This document shows positions 43,315 through 52,113 of a stretch of DNA of 64,000 nucleotides, one piece after another (position 1 is the first letter of the stretch; each line of letters starts with the position of its first letter). The notes under the pieces are model-generated. The model did no database searches, had not been told where the DNA came from, and worked only from the letters and a program-made list of their open reading frames with translations. This DNA is from JABDBE01 sp963832245 (lineage in GTDB: Bacteria > Acidobacteriota > Terriglobia > Terriglobales > Acidobacteriaceae), in contig CAWHTG010000004.1 of the NCBI GenBank assembly GCA_963832245.1, forward strand, positions 2,356,001-2,420,000, in the 5' to 3' direction. The position numbers and the translations under genes are program-made.

Positions 43315-44457
43315 ATGAGCCTGCAAGTGCTGGTGCTGTGTTCCGACGACAAAATCACCCGGGCCCTGCGGCGAGTCCTCAGCGACCTGGAAATTGCCGT
43401 TGAATTCTGCACCGATGCTGATTCCGTAGTCCGAAAATTGACCCGCCGAAGATTTGAGGCAGTGATCGTCGACTGCTGTGACGAAGACATGGCAGCTCGA
43501 GTGCTGGCGAGTGTCCGCACCGCTCCGTGCAACAAGCGCTCCATCGCTGTTGCCATGATTGACGGTCAAAAGGCTGTACGCAGCGCCTTCGCGCTGGGAG
43601 CCCATTTTGTCCTGTATAAACCTATCTCCGCGGAACGGGCCCGAACCAGTTTTCGCGCCGCCCGGGCTCTGATGAAGTGCGAGCGGCGTCGCAATATCCG
43701 TGTCCCCATCCAGTTTCCGGTGGCTTTAGTGATGGAGAATGGGGCGCGGCAGCGAAAAGCGCTCACTTCCGACATCAGTCAAGGGGGCATGTCTCTCAGG
43801 CTGGCGCGCCGGGCTGAGGACTCCGGTCCCATGCGCATTAAGTTCACGCTGCCTGGAACAGAATACAACCTCGAATGTGTTACAGAAGTGGCGTGGGCAG
43901 GCGACGGCTCGCAAGCCGGCATTCGCTTCGTGAATTTGTCTACAGAGCAGCGTGACCAACTCAAGTCCTGGCTAGGCCGGCATTCTCCGGAGATAGAGGT
44001 GGATGACCCGCCGGCTCCTTGCAAGCTTACCGATCTCAGTTCGGGTGGCTGCTATGTTGAGATGGCTTCACCATTTCCTGCGAATACCCGAGTCACCCTT
44101 ACCATGCGCCTGGCCAAGATCGAGAGTCGAGTGGAAGGCGTAGTGCGCCTGATGCATCCTGAAATCGGCATGGGAGTGGAGTTCACGCGGACCACCCACC
44201 AGCAGCGCAAGCATTTGGAAAAATTTGTCCACGCCCTTAACGACAGCAAAGGCGCTCATATCGAACTCATGGTCGAGCCCGAGGGCATGAACGATTCCGA
44301 ACTAATCAGCTCAAAGCCCGCGGTTTTGGGTGAGATCGAAGATCCCTTGCTCGAACTCTTTCAAAGAAACGCTGACCTCACGGCAGAAGAGTTCCGAAAA
44401 GAATTACGCAAGCAGACGAATCCTCCAACTAGAGCGCACTCTGCCGCTTCGCTCTAG
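43315..44457 (+). CDS. receiver domain plus two PilZ domains
   Basis: A 380-residue protein. Residues 1-118 form a receiver (phospho-acceptor Asp in VIVDCCDED, LYKPIS lysine). The first PilZ domain has RRRNIRVPIQFPV and TSDISQGGMSL, the RxxxR and (D/N)xSxxG motifs that bind cyclic di-GMP. The second PilZ (from about residue 225) keeps LTDLSSGGCYVEM but no clear RxxxR, so it may not bind the nucleotide. The protein could link phosphorylation and c-di-GMP to motility or polysaccharide output. No DNA-binding domain is seen. Confidence 0.88.
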   Translation: MSLQVLVLCSDDKITRALRRVLSDLEIAVEFCTDADSVVRKLTRRRFEAVIVDCCDEDMAARVLASVRTAPCNKRSIAVAMIDGQKAVRSAFALGAHFVLYKPISAERARTSFRAARALMKCERRRNIRVPIQFPVALVMENGARQRKALTSDISQGGMSLRLARRAEDSGPMRIKFTLPGTEYNLECVTEVAWAGDGSQAGIRFVNLSTEQRDQLKSWLGRHSPEIEVDDPPAPCKLTDLSSGGCYVEMASPFPANTRVTLTMRLAKIESRVEGVVRLMHPEIGMGVEFTRTTHQQRKHLEKFVHALNDSKGAHIELMVEPEGMNDSELISSKPAVLGEIEDPLLELFQRNADLTAEEFRKELRKQTNPPTRAHSAASL

Positions 44458-44746
44458 ACCCTCTCGACAAAGCACTAACTCCGGCGCAGATACAAATTCA
44501 GGTACGCGTGTCCGATTAAATAGTTGTGCACTTGGGCAGCGTCGAAATGCGGACGCGCTGTCAATCCTCCGTCATCCGTCAAATTCTCAATAAAGCCTTT
44601 CGGGATATCCCGTTCATCTATCCGATTGAAGATAAAAGAGCAAAGCCGACAGGCGATTGGTGACGGACGTGCGATTTAACAATATGCCGAGGCGAGGCAA
44701 TCTAAGTCGCACGGCTGGATGGCGCGAGAAAAAGGATTTGTGACTT

Positions 44747-46474
44747 ATGGCTAAGAAAAAAATAGCGGACTTGCTGGTGGAGGTTCTCGCGGAAGCAGGT
44801 GTTCAGCAGATTTATGGTGTCCCTGGCGACTCGCTCAACGGCGTCACCGACTCGATTCGCGCAAGTAAACGGATTCAATGGATTCACACGAGGCATGAAG
44901 AGACAGCAGCGTTTGCCGCTGGAGCGGAAGCGCATCTCACGGGGCGGCTGGCGGTTTGCGCCGGGAGCTGCGGTCCCGGGAATCTGCATTTAATCAACGG
45001 GCTCTACGACTGTCACCGCAGCCGTGTTCCCGTCCTGGCTATCGCGGCGCAAATTCCAAGCAATGAAATTGGAAGCGGATATTTTCAGGAGACTCATCCG
45101 GAACATCTGTTCGCACAATGCAGCTACTACTGCGAACTGGTTTCGCAAGCCGAGCAGATGCCGCGAGTCCTCGAGATTGCCATGCAAACCGCAGTCTCGC
45201 GTCGCGGCGTTGCGGTCGTTGTCCTGCCTGGCGATGTGGCCTTGCGCGATGCCGTTGAACAAGGACCACGCCTGCACTTTGCGGAGCCGAACCCCAGAGT
45301 GTGTCCTTCGGATGATGAATTGTCCATCCTGGCAAGTGTTCTGAACAACTCAAAGAAGATAACCATCCTCGGCGGAGCGGGCTGTGCCGGAGCTCATGCG
45401 GAGTTGATCGCGCTCGCAGGCAAGTTGAAGGCTCCGATCGTGCATGCCATGCGTGGCAAAGAGTTCATCGAGTACGACAATCCGTTCGATGTGGGGATGA
45501 CTGGCCTGCTCGGCTTTTCCTCTGGCTATCACGCGATGATGAACTGCGACGTGTTGCTGATGATCGGAACGGATTTTCCCTACCAGCAGTTCTTTCCCAA
45601 GGACGCAACAATCATTCAAATTGATCTCCGCGGGGAACAACTGGGCAGGCGCGCAAAAGTTGACTACGGCTTTATCGGCGATGCCAAAACAACCATGAGT
45701 GCCCTCCTGCCAAAACTGGATCAGAACAAATTCGATGAGCACTTGAAGACGTCGCTTGAACACTACCGGAAAGCACGTAAAGACCTCGACGAACTGGTTA
45801 AGCAGAGAGAGGGCGAGAAGCTAATCCATCCGCAATATCTTGCGCGTGTGGTCGACGAGCTCGCGACGAAGGATGCCATTTTTTCCTGCGACGTGGGTAC
45901 TCCAACGATCTGGGCAGCCCGCTATCTGACGATGAACGGCCAACGTCGGCTACTCGGCTCCTTTAATCATGGCTCCATGGCAAATGCGCTTCCGCAGGCC
46001 ATTGGGGCCCAGGCCAGCCATCCCGGACGCCAGGTGATTTCGTTTTCCGGGGATGGCGGTCTCGCCATGCTTATGGGAGATCTGCTGTCCCTTAAGCAGT
46101 TGCAGTTGCCGGTCAAGGTAATTGTTTTTAAGAACGACGCGCTGGTTTTTGTGGAGTTGGAAATGAAGGCCGCCGGCATCGTCGATTTTGGAACCGACCT
46201 TCACAACCCAAATTTCGCAAAGATGGCGGAGGCCGCGGGTCTCCTCGGGCTTACGGCCGAGACACCTGGGCAAGTGGCGCCGGCGATTGCGCAAGCTCTC
46301 AAGCATGACGGACCTGCCCTGGTCGAAGTCCCCGTGAGCCGACAGGAACTCTCCATGCCACCAACGATTACTCTGGAGGAGGCCAAAGGCTTCACCCTTT
46401 TTATGATGAAAGCGGTCTTGAGTGGGCGCGGCGACGAAATCCTCGATCTCGCGAAAGTCAATCTGCTCCGCTAG
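44747..46474 (+). CDS. poxB: pyruvate oxidase / pyruvate:quinone oxidoreductase (ThDP-dependent)
   Basis: A 575-residue ThDP enzyme that oxidatively decarboxylates pyruvate to acetate, passing electrons to the quinone pool. The N-terminal Pyr domain has YGVPGDSLNG and the catalytic Glu in RHEETAAF. The FAD/middle domain and C-terminal PP domain follow, with the cofactor motif SGDGGLAMLMGDLL ending in KND. The tail KGFTLFMMKAVLSGRGDEILDLAKVNLLR resembles the lipid-activated C terminus of E. coli PoxB. The following 350 bases hold gene fragments, so an operon may have decayed here. Confidence 0.86.
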   Translation: MAKKKIADLLVEVLAEAGVQQIYGVPGDSLNGVTDSIRASKRIQWIHTRHEETAAFAAGAEAHLTGRLAVCAGSCGPGNLHLINGLYDCHRSRVPVLAIAAQIPSNEIGSGYFQETHPEHLFAQCSYYCELVSQAEQMPRVLEIAMQTAVSRRGVAVVVLPGDVALRDAVEQGPRLHFAEPNPRVCPSDDELSILASVLNNSKKITILGGAGCAGAHAELIALAGKLKAPIVHAMRGKEFIEYDNPFDVGMTGLLGFSSGYHAMMNCDVLLMIGTDFPYQQFFPKDATIIQIDLRGEQLGRRAKVDYGFIGDAKTTMSALLPKLDQNKFDEHLKTSLEHYRKARKDLDELVKQREGEKLIHPQYLARVVDELATKDAIFSCDVGTPTIWAARYLTMNGQRRLLGSFNHGSMANALPQAIGAQASHPGRQVISFSGDGGLAMLMGDLLSLKQLQLPVKVIVFKNDALVFVELEMKAAGIVDFGTDLHNPNFAKMAEAAGLLGLTAETPGQVAPAIAQALKHDGPALVEVPVSRQELSMPPTITLEEAKGFTLFMMKAVLSGRGDEILDLAKVNLLR

Positions 46475-46682
46475 TGGCCCCGTCACCACTCGCGCATGGA
46501 CACTCACATCGTTGTCACGGAATTCGGCTGGACAAACCTCAGGGGGGAAGTCATCGACGGAGCGCGCCAAGGCGTTGATCGCCCTGGCGCACCCCGAATT
46601 CCAACCCGGGCTCGCGACGGCAGCCAACGAAATGCATTTGGAGTATCGGAACCAAATGCAGAAACAAGCGGAGAAGGGAATT
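46475..46682 (+). pseudogene. C-terminal remnant of an acetyl-CoA hydrolase/transferase
   Basis: THIVVTEFGWTNLRG, then in the next frame KSSTERAKALIALAHPEF, matches the C-terminal domain of the CoA-transferase family. The two parts join when one G is removed from the six-G run at 46542-46547, giving NLRGKSSTERAK. The catalytic N-terminal part is absent, because poxB ends just before. It is either a deletion remnant or, for the frameshift, a homopolymer sequencing error. Confidence 0.72.
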
Positions 46683-46687
46683 CGCGC

Positions 46688-46819
46688 ATGCATTCGAACG
46701 CCGCGGTTGTTGATTCCGATATCTATCGAGATATTTTCAGCACCAGTGCCATGCGAGAAGCGTGGTCGGACCGCTCGCGAATTCAGTACTACCTGGATTT
46801 TGAAAAAGCCCTAGTGTAG
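46688..46819 (+). pseudogene. N-terminal fragment of a PcaB/adenylosuccinate-lyase-type lyase
   Basis: A 43-residue frame (VDSDIYRDIFSTSAMREAWSD, then IQYYLDFEKAL) resembles the first residues of 3-carboxy-muconate cycloisomerase/fumarase-superfamily enzymes, then ends at a TAG. About 400 further residues are missing. GAGAAGGGA lies upstream of the ATG. Combined with the preceding fragment it indicates a collapsed catabolic operon. Confidence 0.6.
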
Positions 46820-47004
46820 TGAGCCGAGCTGTTCGATCTGAAAAGGTACCGGAAAATAGTCGGGACAATGCCTAGCCGATCGACACTGGCATTACAGGTG
46901 CTATGAGGCAATTCACATCTCGGCATTGGAGGACCAGCAGCTATGCAATTCCATGAGTGGTACAAAAAGAATCGGAGACCAACGGCCGCGTAGGAGCTAA
47001 CCCA

Positions 47005-47370
47005 ATGAACTCTCATCAAAATCAGCCGGAGATCGGTGATCACTTCCCCGGTTGCATCAGGTCGTGGAAGTACCCCGCCCGGCTTCCCGGTTTCGAACTG
47101 TCACAACCCATAGCTACGGCGCAGCGAGAGTTCGATGCGTGTCTAGCCAACGTGCTGGATGATATGGCCGACCGAATGGAGGGAAGATCATCGGCGGGAG
47201 AGGATAATTTCGAAAGTTCGGTCGAGCGTCTGGATCAAGCGATTCGGACCCACTCCGCGGGAAAGTCACCCGATGTGCTCGCAGTGCAACTTGGGGCCTT
47301 TGTTCCCCTTTCCTACAGAATCGAAAGTTTGACACTTTCCTTGAATGAGGAAATTCGGCGCAATATATGA
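47005..47370 (+). CDS. hypothetical protein, possibly a remnant
   Basis: A 121-residue helical protein starting at an ATG with AGGAG upstream. Segments such as ATAQREFDACLANVLDDMADRMEG and QLGAFVPLSYRIESLTLSLNEEI vaguely recall the cytosolic part of FUSC/YccS-type membrane proteins, but the membrane region is absent. It lies in a stretch of gene debris, so it may itself be a fragment. No catalytic motif is seen. Confidence 0.5.
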   Translation: MNSHQNQPEIGDHFPGCIRSWKYPARLPGFELSQPIATAQREFDACLANVLDDMADRMEGRSSAGEDNFESSVERLDQAIRTHSAGKSPDVLAVQLGAFVPLSYRIESLTLSLNEEIRRNI

Positions 47371-47573
47371 GGAGCCCCCGTCTTCGCACATGGGAACGAT
47401 GAAATGCCAATGCAACCGGGGGCCGGGTAAGATGGATTTTGCGGTGAAATCGATCGACAAGAAGTCCGTGCTTGAGGGAATCCGAATCGTCCGAGCGACC
47501 TCTTGCATGGTGTCGTTGTGGGCAACTATTAACCGGAGCAGCCAGTGCGTCCACTCAAAGAAGGGCTAGATGA

Positions 47574-49433
47574 TTATCCCAAGCGCCTGAGTTCGGACTT
47601 CAGATTAAGATTCTTGATCAGCCGGTGCAGATACTTGGGATGGATCCCTAACAGCCTTGCAGCCTCGATGTGATTTCCTTTCGCTTCGTCCATCGCGGTG
47701 ATCACCAGCTGCTTCTTGGTCTGGTTTAGGGTGTTGTGATACAGCGCAGCCGCCACCTCCGACGATTGCTCTTCCACCAGCGCCTCGGGAAGATCTTCCG
47801 GCAGGATCTCGTCCGTCAGTCCCAGCACGATCGCATGTTCGATGGCGTTTTCCAGTTCACGAATGTTGCCGGGCCAGCTGTATTGCATCAGCAGCGACCG
47901 CGCCTCCGCTGAAATACCTTTGAAGCCGCGCTTGCTCTTGGCCGCAAATCTGTTCGCAAAATGCAGCGCCAGCGTGGGGATGTCTTCACGATGTTCGCGC
48001 AGGGGCGGCAGCGACACCGAAACTACGTTCAGGCGGTAATAGAGATCCTGCCGGAACTCGCCCGCCTTGATCGCCTGCTCTAGCTTCTTGTTGGTCGCCG
48101 CGATGACGCGCGCGTTAAAGGGCAGAAGTCGAGTGCCACCCAGCCGCTCAAACTCACGTTGCTGCAGGACTCGCAGCAGTTTGGCCTGCAGCAGCGGGGC
48201 CATTTCGCCGATTTCGTCGAGCAGCAACGTTCCGTCCTCGGCGGTTTCAAACTTGCCCTTTTTCGCCGCAGCCGCACCGGTGAAAGCTCCCTTCTCATGC
48301 CCAAACAGTTCGCTCTCCAGCAAAGTTTCCGGAATCGCAGCGCAGTTGATGGCGACAAACGGTTTGCTGGGACGCAAGCTGTTGGCATGAATGGCGCGAG
48401 CCACCAACTCTTTGCCAGTACCGCTCTCCCCGCGAATAAGCACCGTCGAATCGCTCTTGGCCACGCGTCCGACGAACTCCGTGACCCGCGACATCGCGCG
48501 GCTCTCGCCGATCAGAGTGTCTGCGCACCCATCCGCTCGAAGCCGCTGGTTCTCGGCTCGCAGAGAATCAATCTTCAACAGGTTCTCCAGCGAGACTGCA
48601 GCAATACGGGAAACCGAGCTCAGGAAGTACGCGTGATCCTCGCCGAATGGTGGTGATGTTGCCGGCGCAGTCAGGTAGATCACCCCGAGAATGTTCTCCA
48701 CTCCAACCAGTGGAACGCACAACACATGTTCATGCGTCGCCGTAGACGTGGCTGTGAAGACGGCGCAGCGTTCCCACATAGCCCGTTGTGCCCACTCCTC
48801 CCGTATAACTATCTCGAGCTTTGCGTCTCCGTCGCGGCTCAATGTGCAGGGCGGATTGGGTTCCTCATTTGCATTCACCTGGAGCACAATTGCGCCTTGT
48901 GTGGCGGGAATCACTTCGAAAATCAGTCCCAGCAACTCGCGCTGTAAAGTTTCCACGTCGTGAAAGGAGTTGACGAGGTTGGCGATTTTGAAAAATGCCG
49001 ACAGGTCGCGCGCCATCCGCCCGATGCCTGAGGCATTCGACGGCAAGCCCGAACGCTGATCGAGGAACAATGCTGTCAGCGTGCCGCTTGTCGTTTGTGT
49101 GCCAACTGCTGATGCTTGAGGGCTAATTTCATCATCTTGGCCGGTGAGGAAGACAAACTCGCTGGTTCCGATGCGAATCCGGTCGCCGTGTCGAATGGGC
49201 GTACGGCTTATTTGAACGCCGTTGACGAAGGTCCCATTGTGACTCTCGAGGTCGGAGATTTCGTAAACGCCCGGGGATACTTGGCTGATGGTGCAGTGTT
49301 TTCTCGATACCGCGGAATCGCCAATCATGATTTGGTTGGCAGTGTCCCGGCCCAGAGACAGCGCAACGTCGGTTACAGCGCGGACCGTCCCCTCCAGCGG
49401 CCCGGAAATCGCCACTAACCGTGGATTCAACAA
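47574..49433 (-). CDS. sigma54-dependent activator with FHA and GAF domains
   Basis: A 619-residue protein. N-terminal FHA (about 25-95: LGRDTANQI, SRKHCTISQ, LESHNGTFVNGV), GAF-like region (about 135-290), AAA+ domain with intact GESGTGKE, GAFTGAAAAKKG and LLLDEIGEMAP, and Fis-type HTH (NHIEAARLLGIHPKYLHRLIK). TTG at 49433 with AGGAGG five bases upstream is the start. The FHA domain suggests control through phosphothreonine from a Ser/Thr kinase instead of a receiver. Divergent from a secreted protein gene that carries a perfect sigma54 promoter; that is the likely target. Confidence 0.92.
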   Translation of the reverse strand: MLNPRLVAISGPLEGTVRAVTDVALSLGRDTANQIMIGDSAVSRKHCTISQVSPGVYEISDLESHNGTFVNGVQISRTPIRHGDRIRIGTSEFVFLTGQDDEISPQASAVGTQTTSGTLTALFLDQRSGLPSNASGIGRMARDLSAFFKIANLVNSFHDVETLQRELLGLIFEVIPATQGAIVLQVNANEEPNPPCTLSRDGDAKLEIVIREEWAQRAMWERCAVFTATSTATHEHVLCVPLVGVENILGVIYLTAPATSPPFGEDHAYFLSSVSRIAAVSLENLLKIDSLRAENQRLRADGCADTLIGESRAMSRVTEFVGRVAKSDSTVLIRGESGTGKELVARAIHANSLRPSKPFVAINCAAIPETLLESELFGHEKGAFTGAAAAKKGKFETAEDGTLLLDEIGEMAPLLQAKLLRVLQQREFERLGGTRLLPFNARVIAATNKKLEQAIKAGEFRQDLYYRLNVVSVSLPPLREHREDIPTLALHFANRFAAKSKRGFKGISAEARSLLMQYSWPGNIRELENAIEHAIVLGLTDEILPEDLPEALVEEQSSEVAAALYHNTLNQTKKQLVITAMDEAKGNHIEAARLLGIHPKYLHRLIKNLNLKSELRRLG

Positions 49434-49561
49434 GCCTCCCTCCTGCGAAACAGTCTAGCTGAGTTTGGCTCCGGCGAATCGCCGAATCAACTGGTGCCAC
49501 CGCGACCGCTGCATGAGGACAACCCACTCAAGGTGCGTTTTGCTTGACGGATCTTGTATCG

Positions 49562-49600
49562 GGAACCTAGCGGTTCCAGCCGGTAGCCGATCGGCTACCG
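49562..49600. promoter_or_regulatory. two inverted repeats, candidate enhancer of the sigma54 promoter
   Basis: CGGTAGCCGATCGGCTACCG (49581-49600) is a perfect 20-bp palindrome, and GGAACC-TAGC-GGTTCC (49562-49577) is another inverted repeat just before it. They lie about 95-130 bases upstream of the -24 box, the usual position for an activator binding site, and between the activator gene and its presumed target. Confidence 0.65.
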
Positions 49601-49694
49601 CATGCCGACGACCGGAGCATGCCCGCGCGATCGCCCGAAATTCATGTTGTTGCAAATGCGGCAGAATTGTCCAACAAATCAGCTTGTCTCGACT

Positions 49695-49710
49695 TGGCAC
49701 CACGTTTGCT
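49695..49710 (+). promoter_or_regulatory. sigma54 (-24/-12) promoter
   Basis: TGGCAC-CACGT-TTGCT matches the sigma54 consensus TGGCAC-N5-TTGCW exactly, with correct spacing. It lies about 100 bases before the ATG of the secreted protein at 49812 and next to a divergent sigma54 activator gene. Confidence 0.85.
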
Positions 49711-49811
49711 TTAACACAATGCGTCACAGCAGTACTCAGCCAAGGCGCTGAAGACTTCTAGAGACAAATTCAGTTTGGGTTCCACTGCAAGGAGCCCCAA
49801 GGGAGGGTGTC

Positions 49812-50246
49812 ATGAAACGCAACCTTATCACGATCCTGTCGCTGGTGGTCATGTCGCTGATGTTCAACGCAGCCGGCGCCTACGCTCAGTCCTCTGCGAA
49901 GGCCGATATACCGTTCGCCTTCAACGTTGGCACCACGCAACTGCCGGCCGGAACCTATGACGTCAAGGCCTTAATCCAAAGCCCGTACGAAATTATGATT
50001 CAGAACTACCAGACCAGCGCGGCTGCGGTGTCGATTGCCAGGCGCGAGCCTCCCCGTAATACGGAGGCGAAGCTGGTGTTCCACCGCGTCGGTAACCAGT
50101 ACTTCCTGGCCGAGGTGTGGAGGGGCTCGGAGGAGGCAGGCTTGATCGTTCCCACCTCCAAACACGAAAAGGAGCTCATGAAGGAATTGCAGCTCGCCAA
50201 AGATACCTCAGGTGGCCACGAAAAGGTTGTGGTCGCACTTAAGTGA
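49812..50246 (+). CDS. secreted protein, likely sigma54-regulated
   Basis: A 144-residue protein with signal peptide (KRNLITILSLVVMSLMFNAA, cut near AYA-QS). The mature part has DIPFAFNVGTTQLPAGTYDVKAL and IQNYQTSAAAVSI, a beta-rich sequence of a type often found in several copies in Acidobacteria genomes; function unknown. A GGGAGGG site precedes the ATG, and a sigma54 promoter plus palindromes lie upstream. Followed by a strong terminator, so it is a single-gene unit. Expression under stress or surface conditions is a guess. Confidence 0.82.
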   Translation: MKRNLITILSLVVMSLMFNAAGAYAQSSAKADIPFAFNVGTTQLPAGTYDVKALIQSPYEIMIQNYQTSAAAVSIARREPPRNTEAKLVFHRVGNQYFLAEVWRGSEEAGLIVPTSKHEKELMKELQLAKDTSGGHEKVVVALK

Positions 50247-50265
50247 AAGCGGTTAATTCAAACCA

Positions 50266-50296
50266 CGAAGCCGGAGCCCAACGCTCCGGCTTTCGC
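50266..50296 (+). terminator. Rho-independent terminator
   Basis: GCCGGAGC (50270-50277) pairs with GCTCCGGC (50283-50290), with a five-base loop, followed by TTTCGCTTGTT. It lies about 20 bases after the secreted protein's stop codon. The remaining 270 bases up to the tRNA show nothing recognisable. Confidence 0.75.
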
Positions 50297-50566
50297 TTGT
50301 TCAGTTCGATGGGTCACGTTAATCATCGGTCCGACTAGAGCGTCCGCCGACGCCCTTTTTTCCCCCCACAACTTGCTGTATTTCATTCGGGTGAGATTCT
50401 GGTTGCGGGCTTGCAATATAGCCCCGGTTACAAAGCATCGACTAAACGCGCTTTCGTTGAGGCGCTAGAAAAGGCGCGAGCTGAGAACAGCCCCGCGTTC
50501 GGCCCCGCTAGGGATTTCGAAGTTGCTCTTGCTCCGCTCGCTACCCAAGCTAAACCCCAGTAAATA

Positions 50567-50655
50567 TGGTGCCCGGGACCGGAATCGAACCGGTACGTCT
50601 CTTTCGAGACCCGGGATTTTAAGTCCCGTGCGTCTGCCAGTTTCGCCACCCGGGC
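50567..50655 (-). tRNA. tRNA-Leu (anticodon UAA)
   Basis: The minus strand folds into a class II tRNA with a seven-bp acceptor stem (GCCCGGG/CCCGGGC), discriminator A and encoded CCA. The anticodon loop CTTAAAA gives UAA. A long variable arm (GGGTCTCGAAAGAGACG) is typical of Leu. GGTTCGATTCC forms the T loop. Confidence 0.96.
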
Positions 50656-50925
50656 ATGTGTGGATTAACTACCACATCATACCTAACTTGTTGCACAATG
50701 TCGGACTGCGATTCCGGCATGGAAATATTGCAAATTGCCTTGTCGCGCAATCCGTTTTGCCACCCAATACAGATGCTCCAAAATCTCCGAGGTGATATAG
50801 ACTCCTTAGCTGTAAAACCGGTCGGAGTTAAGCCTCCGATCCGGTGTTCTCCAGTAATCAACATTAGAAGGTAAACATGATTCCCGAGGTTCGAACTCCC
50901 ATTCTCCGGTGTGAGGTCTGATCGA

Positions 50926-52113
50926 ATGGCATCAACTTTCTTTCGATCCGTGCGCTCTCTTGAAGCCGACAACTCCCAGCGTTCTTACCTGGGTCTCGCT
51001 CTGGCGGCCTTGCTGCTGGGAGCGTGGTTAGTTTGGTTCTTTCTGGCGCGGGTGTCGGTCTACGCGGTCACGAATAAAGCTGAATTGGAAGTAGATCGGG
51101 CGGCCCATCCGGTGGAATCCGCAGTCAGCGGCCGAGTCGTAGCAACCCACCTCGTGCTCGACCAGGAAGTAAAGGCTGGAGACGTGCTGGTGGAACTCGA
51201 CTCTGGGGCTCAGCATTTTCAGCTGACGGAAGAGAAGACTCAACTGGCGGGCGCGAATCCGCAAATTCGTTCCCGCGAAGAAGAGATCGCCTCGGAAGAG
51301 CAAGCCCTTGAACAGGATCAGCAGGCAGCCAAGGATGCCCTTGAGGAATCTCGCGCGCACGCACGTGAGGCCGAAGCAGCAGCAACGTACGCGCAAGCCG
51401 AATCGGAGCGCCTGCGCAAAATGTACAACGCCGGCGTGATCGCCGAGTTGGAACTGAACCGCAGCGTAGCCGATGCCCAGCAGCGCCGCGCCGCAGCCGA
51501 CAGCCTGCATTATGCGGTGGTGCGTCTGGAAGGAGAGCAACGCACACGCACCAACGAGAGAAAAGCCCACATCGAGCAACTTACAAGTGAACTGAATAAG
51601 CTGCGTGGCGAACGGGCGACAGCTGGCGTGACCATCCAGCGGTTGCAAGAAGAGGTGGATCGCCGCTGGATACGCGCTCCGATTGATGGAAAGTTAGGCG
51701 AAGTAGCGCCCTTACGGATCGGAACGGTCGTCCATGAAGGCGACAAGCTTGGGGTAGTGGTGCCGGCCGGGAATCTGCGGGTGGTGGCGAACTTCGATCC
51801 CCCGGCAGCTTTGGGGCGGATTCGGCCAGGGCAGCACGCACGTTTGCGGCTGGAAGGTTTTCCTTGGGCGCAGTATGGCAGCGTGACCGCCACGATTACG
51901 AACGTCGCCAGCGAAATCCGCGATGGCAGCATCCGGGTAGAGTTGGCGCTCGATTCCCATTCGGATTCTCGAATTCCCCTCCAACACGGGCTGCCCGGAT
52001 CGGTTGAAGTCGAGATCGAAACCATATCGCCAGCGAACCTGGTTCTGCGCACCGCAGGAAGTCTGCTAGCTAAAGGCAGTATCGGAAACCTGGGCGCGGT
52101 GACAGCGCAATGA
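50926..52113 (+). CDS. HlyD-family adaptor of a peptide export system
   Basis: A 395-residue membrane-fusion protein. One N-terminal transmembrane helix (GLALAALLLGAWLVWFFLA) is followed by a lipoyl-like half (HPVESAVSGRVVATHLVLDQEVKAGDVLVELDS), a long coiled-coil hairpin (about 90-235) and the second lipoyl and beta-barrel half (IRAPIDGKLGEVAPLRIGTVVHEGDKL). Its stop overlaps the C39-type ABC gene. It should connect the inner-membrane transporter to the envelope exit route. Order HlyD, C39-ABC, ABC resembles NHLM-type peptide export clusters. Confidence 0.86.
   Translation: MASTFFRSVRSLEADNSQRSYLGLALAALLLGAWLVWFFLARVSVYAVTNKAELEVDRAAHPVESAVSGRVVATHLVLDQEVKAGDVLVELDSGAQHFQLTEEKTQLAGANPQIRSREEEIASEEQALEQDQQAAKDALEESRAHAREAEAAATYAQAESERLRKMYNAGVIAELELNRSVADAQQRRAAADSLHYAVVRLEGEQRTRTNERKAHIEQLTSELNKLRGERATAGVTIQRLQEEVDRRWIRAPIDGKLGEVAPLRIGTVVHEGDKLGVVVPAGNLRVVANFDPPAALGRIRPGQHARLRLEGFPWAQYGSVTATITNVASEIRDGSIRVELALDSHSDSRIPLQHGLPGSVEVEIETISPANLVLRTAGSLLAKGSIGNLGAVTAQ

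Noticed and set aside
49812..50246. Secreted 144-residue protein as substrate of the C39 exporter
   Set aside because: It has a normal Sec signal peptide, no double-Gly leader and its own terminator.
50656..50874. 72-codon ORF as precursor peptide for the C39 exporter
   Set aside because: It starts inside the tRNA edge, lacks a double-Gly leader and has no ribosome site.
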